Assembly: GCA_964481145.1 (NCBI GenBank)
Contig: CAYZTA010000025.1
Span: 11,449 to 75,448, forward strand
Length of the DNA: 64,000 nt
Reading direction: 5' to 3'
DNA from: Sandaracinus sp964481145
GTDB lineage: Bacteria; Myxococcota_A; Polyangia; Polyangiales; Sandaracinaceae
Part shown: positions 58,205-64,000 of the stretch, piece after piece
Layout: every line of letters begins with the position of its first letter
Position numbering within the stretch: position 1 is the stretch's first letter
The notes under the pieces: generated by a model
The model's database searches: none
What the model saw: the letters and a program-made list of their open reading frames with translations, nothing else
What the model was told of the DNA's origin: nothing
Position numbers and translations under genes: made by a program

Positions 58205-60706
58205 ATGAACCGCACCGAAACCATCGAGCACGGGTCGTTCGACAGCGACTCCATGCATACCCGCATCATCGACGAAGAAGAACGTGTCCTCGCGCGTGTT
58301 CACAAGAACGCCGCGTCGCGCAGCCTCCGTCCTGTCAACGACGGAGTCGACTACGAAGCCGAGCTCCTTTCTTTGCGGGACCAAATCAACGAAGCACGGC
58401 TCGAAGACGTGCCTCCGCTGATCGAAGAGATGGAGCGACTCACCGAAGTCGCAGCCCGTCGTGCCAAGGTGACCGAAGGCGGAATCGACCCCGATTCACC
58501 CTATTTCGGACGGTTGGTGCTCGAAGAAAATGATCGACGTCGCGAAGTCCTCATCGGGCGAAGCACATATCTCGATCCGCGCACCGGAATTCGCATCGTG
58601 GATTGGCGAGATGCTCCGGTGAGCCGCATTTACTATCGATACGAAGAAGGAGACCCCTACGAAGAGCAGTTCGGTGGTCGCGAAGTGCATGGCGAAGTGC
58701 TCACGAGACGAAGTCTTTCGATCAGCGGCGGTGTGCTTCGCCGGATCGGCTCGCCTCAAGGGACCTTCGTACGCGCGATCGACGGCGAGTGGAGAAGCGT
58801 CGGTGAGTCTGCGAGTCGCCTCTCCGGCGGACAAGGCGCCGCCATGCGGCCCGAAGGTCATCACAAACCGTCGCAACCTGCGCGCGGTCAGCTCGGCACT
58901 GGAATCGATGGTCGCGAGGATCGTTTCCTCCCTGAGATCACGGCCCTCATCGATCCACGTCAGTTCGAATTGATCACGAAGAGCGACGCGGGCTTGGTCG
59001 TGATCCAAGGTGGCGCGGGCAGCGGAAAGACCACCATTGGTCTGCACCGGCTCGCCTATCTCACGTTCCAGGATCCAAAGCGATTCCGACCGGATCGCAT
59101 GCTCGTGCTCGTCTACAACGACGCGCTCGTTCGATACATTTCGCGTGTCCTACCGGCGCTCGGCGCGGGTGGAACCCCGGTCACGACCTACGAACGCTGG
59201 GCGAGCAAACAACGCAGCCAGCACCTCCGTGAGCTCCCCGATCGATACGACGAAGACACGCCGAGCTCGGTCACACGATTGAAGAAGCACCCGGTGATGC
59301 TCCGTGTGATCGACGACTTCGTCGCGAAGACGGCGGCGCGCTACGACGCTTGGCTCGAAGAATCTTTAGGGAGCCTCGATGGAACATCCGATGTGCTCGC
59401 ATTTCATCGCGAGGCGTCGACCGCACCGCTCGGTGTGCGAATCGCGCGGCTTTCGAAGTGGCTTACAGAAAATTCTTCATCCCTTCCTTTGAGGCACGCC
59501 GTAGAACGTGTGGCCCAACGTGCGCGTCGTGATTTGCTCGATGTCGTCTCGGCCTGGGCCGAGGTTCTGACGGATCAAGAAACGCTTCGAACCACGTTCG
59601 ACGCCTACGCGCCGGGTGAGCTCGACGAGGAAGACCTCAAAACCATCGCGAAATGGTGTCGAGATCGATGTGGCGCCCTGCTCTCCGAACTCGAAGCGCG
59701 GCGGGACGAAGGCGAGCGCACTGCCGATTCCAAAAAGCGCAACGAAGGCGAACCCGACGAAACATCAGCTCCCAAACTCGTCCAGCGAAAGCGCGGAGGT
59801 GGAGATGACGATGGAGATCTGGATGAAGATGACGACCGCTCGGTCGGCGTGGACGGCGCCACCGAAAGGGAGCCTGCGCGACTCGACCGCGAAGACGATG
59901 CGCTCTTCTTGCGTCTGATGCAGCGCCTGCGTGGTCCGCTGATGCGGGGCAAGGAGCGCCTCTTTTACGAACATATTCTCATCGATGAAGCGCAGGATCT
60001 CTCTCCCGTCGAGCTCGCGGTCGTCATGGGAACGACCACCAAGGCGCGCAGCGTCACGATGGCGGGCGACGTCGCGCAGCGACTCCACATGAACAACGGA
60101 TTCAAGGATTGGGCGCAGTTGCTCGAAGCGATTCGTCCAAACCGAGTCGGGGGTGCCGCGCCGATCGCCGTCGAACCGCTCAAGGTCCAATATCGTTCGA
60201 CACACGAGATCATCGAGCTCGCGCAAGCGGTGCTCGGTCCGCTCGCCGATCCTGAGGGAGGACACGCGATTCGCAGCGGCGCCCCGGTCGAGCTCTTTCG
60301 ATTCGCGCACAGCGGCGAAGCCGTGGCGTTTCTCGGAGAGGCGCTGCGTGACTTGATGCAGAGCGAACCTCGCGCGTCGATCGCGCTCATCGCGCGATAC
60401 CCCGAACAAGCGGACATCTATTATCGAGGGCTCGTCAACGCCGAGGTGCCGCACTTGAGGCGCATCGCAGAGCAAGATTTCCCGTTCAAGCCGGGGATCG
60501 ACGTCACCGACGTCAAGCAAGTCAAGGGGCTCGAGTTCGACTATGTCGTCTTGCTCGAAGTCTCGCGCGGATCGTACCCGATGAACGACGAAGCGCGTCA
60601 TCTCCTGCACATCGCCGCGACGCGCGCCGCGCATCAGTTGTGGATCACGACGAGCGGCGAACCTTCGCCCGTCCTGCCTCAGTCGCTTCGCGACCGCGCA
60701 TTCTGA
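58205..60706 (+). CDS. UvrD/Rep-superfamily helicase, HelD-like
   Basis: The 833-residue product starts at ATG 58205 with AGGGA 6-10 bases upstream. The N-terminal coiled coil and RDAPVSRIYYRYEEGDPYEEQ match HelD-type proteins, which bind RNA polymerase and free it from DNA. The helicase core has Walker A GGAGSGKTTIGLHR near residue 270, motif II LIDEAQDLSPVE near 592, and motif V VKGLEFDYVVL near 772. A highly acidic, probably disordered segment (GDDDGDLDEDDDRS, about residues 535-550) lies between. Either RNA polymerase recycling or DNA repair is possible. It heads an operon with the rRNA-modification fusion and a PLP enzyme. Confidence 0.88.
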   Translation: MNRTETIEHGSFDSDSMHTRIIDEEERVLARVHKNAASRSLRPVNDGVDYEAELLSLRDQINEARLEDVPPLIEEMERLTEVAARRAKVTEGGIDPDSPYFGRLVLEENDRRREVLIGRSTYLDPRTGIRIVDWRDAPVSRIYYRYEEGDPYEEQFGGREVHGEVLTRRSLSISGGVLRRIGSPQGTFVRAIDGEWRSVGESASRLSGGQGAAMRPEGHHKPSQPARGQLGTGIDGREDRFLPEITALIDPRQFELITKSDAGLVVIQGGAGSGKTTIGLHRLAYLTFQDPKRFRPDRMLVLVYNDALVRYISRVLPALGAGGTPVTTYERWASKQRSQHLRELPDRYDEDTPSSVTRLKKHPVMLRVIDDFVAKTAARYDAWLEESLGSLDGTSDVLAFHREASTAPLGVRIARLSKWLTENSSSLPLRHAVERVAQRARRDLLDVVSAWAEVLTDQETLRTTFDAYAPGELDEEDLKTIAKWCRDRCGALLSELEARRDEGERTADSKKRNEGEPDETSAPKLVQRKRGGGDDDGDLDEDDDRSVGVDGATEREPARLDREDDALFLRLMQRLRGPLMRGKERLFYEHILIDEAQDLSPVELAVVMGTTTKARSVTMAGDVAQRLHMNNGFKDWAQLLEAIRPNRVGGAAPIAVEPLKVQYRSTHEIIELAQAVLGPLADPEGGHAIRSGAPVELFRFAHSGEAVAFLGEALRDLMQSEPRASIALIARYPEQADIYYRGLVNAEVPHLRRIAEQDFPFKPGIDVTDVKQVKGLEFDYVVLLEVSRGSYPMNDEARHLLHIAATRAAHQLWITTSGEPSPVLPQSLRDRAF

Positions 60707-62412
60707 TGACCCCTGAGGAGCCCCTCGATCACGAGCTGCGAATGCGGATCTTCCCGTGGCTCGATCCACGTTGGATCGTATACGAAGATCGAGAGCTCAT
60801 CGCGATCGACAAGCTCGAAGGGGTCCCGACACAGGAGGCACGCGCGTCGGCCCAAGACGATATGCCGACGCGCCTCACGAAGCATCTGGAAGAGCGAGGA
60901 GAGGTCGAGCCTTACGTCGGCGTCCATCAGCGCCTCGACAAAGAGACTTCGGGGATCGTCGTGTACACCCACTCGCGTGACGCCAATCCTTCGATCGCAA
61001 AGCAGTTCGAGGAGCGACGCATCGAGAAGAAATACCTCGCGATCGTGTCGGCGAATCCGCGACATCCGTTCGGCCGGTTCGAACATCGACTCAAAAAGGG
61101 CCCTGACGGCACTTCCGTCGTCGTATCTCACCGCGATCCACGAGGGAAGACGGCCATCACCCATGTTCGAGCCGTGGCGCGCAAAGGCGATCGAACGCTC
61201 GTCGAAGCGAGGATCGAGACGGGGCGCACGCACCAGATTCGAGCGCAGCTCGCGCATGAAGGAGCTCCGATCGTCGGTGATGCGCTCTACGGTGGCGTGC
61301 CCGCCACGCGGATGATGCTCCACGCATCGGAGCTGACGTTGATGCATCCAACGAGCCGCGAGCAGCTCACTCTCCGCGCGGAGCGGCCCGTCGAGTTCGA
61401 TGCCTATCTCGAGGGCCACGACGATGTTCTGGCGGATCCCGCGCGGCTCGAGCGAGCGCTCACGACTGCGCTCTCTCGTCGATTCGCGCTGGGGCGTGCA
61501 GGGCTCGCAGAAAAGGATGTGCGCACGACCGCGTTTCGTTGGGTCCATGCGACAGGCGATGGAATCCCGGGCATTGCGATCGATATTTACGCCGATTGGG
61601 CGCTCCTTCACCTCTACGGAGCGCATGCCGAGTCCCACGAAGCGCGCATCGCGGACGTGCTCTCTCGCTTTGATTTCACGGGCATCTACGTGAAGCGACG
61701 TCCTCGACAGTCCAACGTCTTGAGAGGTGATGAGACCGCCTTGGCGCCCTCTTCGCCGATTCGAGGCGAGCCTGCTCCAGACGAGTTCTTGATTCGTGAG
61801 AACGGCATCGGATTTCTCGTTCGGCTCGGGGACGGAATGTCGACAGGACTCTTTCTCGATCAACGCGCCCACCGAGCGCGTGTACGCGCGATGGCCAAGG
61901 ATCGTTCGGTGCTGAATCTCTTTTCTTATACGTGTGGCTTTGGTGTGGCCGCCGCGGTCGGAGGAGCCGCACGAACGGTCAACGTCGACTCCAGCGGCGC
62001 GGCGCTCGATCGGGGGAGACGCAATCTTGCCGTCGCCGGACACGACAGCGACCGGCATCGAACGATCCGCGCCGATGTCTTCGAATGGCTCGAGCGGGCT
62101 GCGCGGCGTGGTGAACGCTTCGATCTCATCTGCTGCGATCCACCGACCTACTCCACCTCCAAGCGCGGCCGTTGGACCTCGGGAAAGAAATGGCGCGAGC
62201 TCGCGGCGGCATGCTTCCGTGTGCTCGCTCCGCATGGCGTCCTCATGGCCACGAGCAACGATCAGCGCATGTCGCAAGCTTGGTTTCGCGACGAAATCCG
62301 ACGCGCCGGGTTCGAGCTCGAATCGCTTCGAGATTTGCCGCCTCCCATGGATTTTCCGAGTGCGCCGGGAACTGAGCCGCATCTCAAGGCGATCGTGGCA
62401 ACGCGAGGTTGA
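60706..62412 (+). CDS. Fused RluA-type pseudouridine synthase and RlmI-like methyltransferase
   Basis: The 568-residue product starts at ATG 60706, overlapping the helicase stop by one base. Residues 1-240 form an RluA-type pseudouridine synthase: catalytic D78 in VHQRLDKETSGIVVY, then ARIETGRTHQIRAQLAHEGAPIVGD. Residues 290-568 are an RlmI/RlmK-like methyltransferase: GIPGIAIDIYADWALLHLYG, VLNLFSYTCGFGVAAAVGGA and the DPPTYS motif near 476. The PUA domain of RlmI is absent. Pseudouridine synthesis and cytosine-type methylation of rRNA in one chain is unusual. Both active sites look intact. The adjoining helicase suggests a link to RNA transactions. Confidence 0.85.
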   Translation: MTPEEPLDHELRMRIFPWLDPRWIVYEDRELIAIDKLEGVPTQEARASAQDDMPTRLTKHLEERGEVEPYVGVHQRLDKETSGIVVYTHSRDANPSIAKQFEERRIEKKYLAIVSANPRHPFGRFEHRLKKGPDGTSVVVSHRDPRGKTAITHVRAVARKGDRTLVEARIETGRTHQIRAQLAHEGAPIVGDALYGGVPATRMMLHASELTLMHPTSREQLTLRAERPVEFDAYLEGHDDVLADPARLERALTTALSRRFALGRAGLAEKDVRTTAFRWVHATGDGIPGIAIDIYADWALLHLYGAHAESHEARIADVLSRFDFTGIYVKRRPRQSNVLRGDETALAPSSPIRGEPAPDEFLIRENGIGFLVRLGDGMSTGLFLDQRAHRARVRAMAKDRSVLNLFSYTCGFGVAAAVGGAARTVNVDSSGAALDRGRRNLAVAGHDSDRHRTIRADVFEWLERAARRGERFDLICCDPPTYSTSKRGRWTSGKKWRELAAACFRVLAPHGVLMATSNDQRMSQAWFRDEIRRAGFELESLRDLPPPMDFPSAPGTEPHLKAIVATRG

Positions 62413-62420
62413 GAACACAC

Positions 62421-63617
62421 ATGGAATGCGATGGTCTCCGCAACTTGCTCGCGAACGAGCGCCTCCCTCTGGCCCTCGTCGATTTGGATGCACTCGACCG
62501 CAACGTGGATCGCATTTGTAAAAGGGTGAGGGGAACAGGACGAACGATTCGAATCGCGTCGAAGTCCGTCCGTCATCGAAGTCTCTTGCGACGCATCGCG
62601 GAGCGCGGTGGCGATTCGATCCGTGGGCTCATGTGTTATTCGGTCGAAGAAGCCGCGTGGCTCGCGTCGGAAGAGCCTTGCATGGCTCCCTTCGATGATC
62701 TCTTGGTCGCCTATCCCACAGTCCAACGTGCTGCACTCGACGCCATCGCAAAGGCCGTGACCCGCGGCCGAACAATTCGCATGAGCGTCGATTGCACAGA
62801 CCATTTGGAAGCGCTCAGCGCCGCGGCTCGACGTGCAGATGTCACGCTCGAAGCGATCATCGATATGGACGTTTCATACCGTCCTTTGGGCGGACGCGCC
62901 CATCTCGGAGTGCGACGCAGCCCATTGCGAACCGCCGAATCCGTGGCGGCGCTCGCCCATGCAGCGCGTTCGATCCCGAACGTGCGCATCGTCGGTCTCT
63001 TGGCGTACGAGGCACATATCGCAGGGCTCCCCGATCGCAGCATCCCGATTCGCGCATTCAAGCGGATTGCGATGCCGGCGGTCGCCAAGCTGCGTGCGCG
63101 TGCTGTCGATGCATTGCGTTCCAATGGAGCACACCTCGCGCTGGTCAACGGCGGTGGAACGGGAAGCATCAATGAGAGCCTTCGCGATTCTTCGCTCACC
63201 GAAGTCGCCGTCGGTTCGGGTTTCTTGTGCTCGCATCTCTTCGACGGATACATCGGCCTCGATCTCGAGCCGGCCGAATTCTTCGCGCTCGAAGTCGCGC
63301 GGATTCCCGATGCCCATCACATCACATGCTCGGGCGGTGGTTATGTCGCTTCCGGGTGGCCATCGACGAATCGTCTGCCCATCCCAGTGCTGCCGAGTGG
63401 TCTCGAATGGCTGGAGCGCGAAGGTGCAGGAGAAGTCCAGTCCCCGCTCGCCGTGAGGAATGCCGAACGACGCCCGAGAGTCGGCGACCCAATCCTCTTT
63501 CGCCCCACCAAAGCCGGTGAAATCGCGGAGCGATTTGCGGAATACGCGCTCGTACGAAAAGGCGAAATCGTGGCTCGCGAGCCAACCTATCGAGGCGAAG
63601 GGAGATGTTTTTTTTAG
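62421..63617 (+). CDS. PLP-dependent amino acid deaminase/aldolase-like protein (DSD1/alanine racemase N-terminal fold)
   Basis: The 398-residue product starts at ATG 62421; a TTG at 62409 overlapping the previous stop is possible. The barrel with PLP lysine K48 in TIRIASKSVRH and the conserved segments LMCYSVEEAAWL and LVNGGGTGSI follow the alanine-racemase N-terminal / D-threonine-aldolase fold. The C-terminal beta domain (HHITCSGGGYVASGWP; DPILFRPTKAGE) with the metal-binding-like H and C is of the DSD1 type. Likely substrates are D-amino or beta-hydroxy amino acids; not resolved. It ends the helicase operon. Confidence 0.8.
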   Translation: MECDGLRNLLANERLPLALVDLDALDRNVDRICKRVRGTGRTIRIASKSVRHRSLLRRIAERGGDSIRGLMCYSVEEAAWLASEEPCMAPFDDLLVAYPTVQRAALDAIAKAVTRGRTIRMSVDCTDHLEALSAAARRADVTLEAIIDMDVSYRPLGGRAHLGVRRSPLRTAESVAALAHAARSIPNVRIVGLLAYEAHIAGLPDRSIPIRAFKRIAMPAVAKLRARAVDALRSNGAHLALVNGGGTGSINESLRDSSLTEVAVGSGFLCSHLFDGYIGLDLEPAEFFALEVARIPDAHHITCSGGGYVASGWPSTNRLPIPVLPSGLEWLEREGAGEVQSPLAVRNAERRPRVGDPILFRPTKAGEIAERFAEYALVRKGEIVAREPTYRGEGRCFF

Positions 63618-63876
63618 AGCTCGATACCATGAACACCACTCTCTCCCGCGATGTTCGTGCGTGATCGGCGAGCTCGAGAGACTCCCTCTGCGACATCCAC
63701 GGCTCATCGCCGATTCGTCCCACATCCATCACGACCTTGAGCGCCGACCGCCTGCAAACGGGCGCAAAGGGTGACGGCCGCCCGTCGGCCGCCGTCGATT
63801 CCGCCAGCGACCATGTGGCTTTCGCTTATGAATCGGCATCCTCGGACCGGCCTCTCATGTGCTGTGGCAGCACGGC
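63618..63876. other. Intergenic region before the transposase fragment
   Basis: The 259 bases between the PLP-enzyme stop and the transposase start contain several short antisense and sense ORFs without recognisable family. I see no strong promoter, terminator or tRNA. GACGGCCG and CGGCCGCCGTC near 63774-63797 form a GC-rich inverted repeat that could be part of an insertion-element end, but this cannot be confirmed without the full element. Confidence 0.35.
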
Positions 63877-64000
63877 ATGGCCTTGTCCGCCGGCGCTTGC
63901 GACCCACGCACGGATGGCTACGAGCGCCGTCGTCCCGAAGAGACACTTCTCTATCGAGTCGTGCATGAGCACTGGCCCACATTCGCCGAACTCGCCGAAG
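63877..64000 (+). CDS. Partial transposase, zinc-binding N-terminus (IS91-like family)
   Basis: From ATG 63877 the frame reads MALSAGACDPRTDGYERRRPEETLLYRVV and continues EHWPTFAELAE, open to the window edge (a GTG lies at 63859). The segment YERRRPEETLLYRVV-x-EHWPTF resembles the start of IS91/Y2-type transposases, where YRPRxPExTxLYxxVxxH precedes the zinc-binding domain. Those transposases move by rolling-circle replication. Only about 41 residues are visible, so the family call is tentative and no terminal repeat can be placed. Confidence 0.5.
   Translation, partial: MALSAGACDPRTDGYERRRPEETLLYRVVHEHWPTFAELAE

Noticed and set aside
60679..62493. 604-codon antisense ORF opposite the pseudouridine synthase fusion
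   Set aside because: No domain; arises from the high G+C third-position bias of the true gene.
1..64000. CRISPR array, rRNA operon, prophage or known defence island
   Set aside because: No regularly spaced repeats, no rRNA sequence, and no phage structural, cas or restriction genes were seen.

Overview
The window is G+C-rich, densely coding bacterial chromosome. No stretch over 300 bases lacks a gene. Its gene families point to a myxobacterium-like member of the Myxococcota (Polyangia type): several FHA-domain proteins, TPR/Ser-Thr kinase hybrids, a FrzS/AglZ-like pseudo-receiver with a long coiled coil, the type IV pilus motor PilB, Gly-rich and cytochrome-like lipoproteins, RNase J beside Lon/ClpXP, and a PHA regulator. 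Assignment is from gene content only; no rRNA gene is present. The left edge cuts a sulfatase-maturase gene and the right edge cuts a probable transposase gene.

Layout: 1-3912 holds the maturase tail and a leftward operon (FHA/TPR protein, Ser/Thr kinase, membrane acyltransferase) joined by ATGA overlaps. 3990-7376 holds pilB, then a leftward CPBP protease and small membrane protein. 7648-10503 has a small ORF and pyrC-carA. 10500-14067 is leftward: argH, lysA and two small membrane proteins. 14266-19245 is a tight trio of outer-membrane barrel, RNase J and metallopeptidase lipoprotein. 19253-26508 is a proteostasis block (tig, clpP, clpX, lon) followed by a pentameric ligand-gated ion channel homologue.

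26561-27414 is the most unusual part. A tRNA-Val(UAC) gene is followed by a HigBA-type toxin-antitoxin pair. The pair is bracketed by a 16-bp exact copy of the tRNA 3' end, as if a 781-bp element had inserted there. The toxin gene is broken by an exact 16-bp tandem duplication.

27415-37093 has DoxX, a sulfotransferase, a KamA-family radical SAM aminomutase, and a leftward six-gene run (RlmI-type methyltransferase, HAD phosphatase, membrane-anchored protein, methyltransferase, NfeD, slipin), then tatA and an unknown gene. 37182-43905 has phaR, an ECF sigma/anti-sigma pair, the FrzS/AglZ-like protein and a secreted protein with carboxypeptidase-regulatory-like repeats. 44015-48803 has an alpha/beta hydrolase lipoprotein and a leftward operon of LolB-like lipoprotein, OppD, OppF and a receiver carrying Glu at the phospho-acceptor site. 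48907-56806 has a Gly-rich lipoprotein, a homocysteine methyltransferase/MTHFR fusion, a cytochrome-like lipoprotein, a CheY-like regulator, and a divergent FHA/TPR protein and Ser/Thr kinase. 56808-63617 has argJ, then a rightward operon: a UvrD/HelD-like helicase, a pseudouridine synthase-methyltransferase fusion and a PLP racemase-like enzyme.

Functional themes are protein quality control, phospho-signalling with FHA readers, RNA modification and decay, arginine/lysine/pyrimidine biosynthesis, and a motile, surface-active lifestyle.
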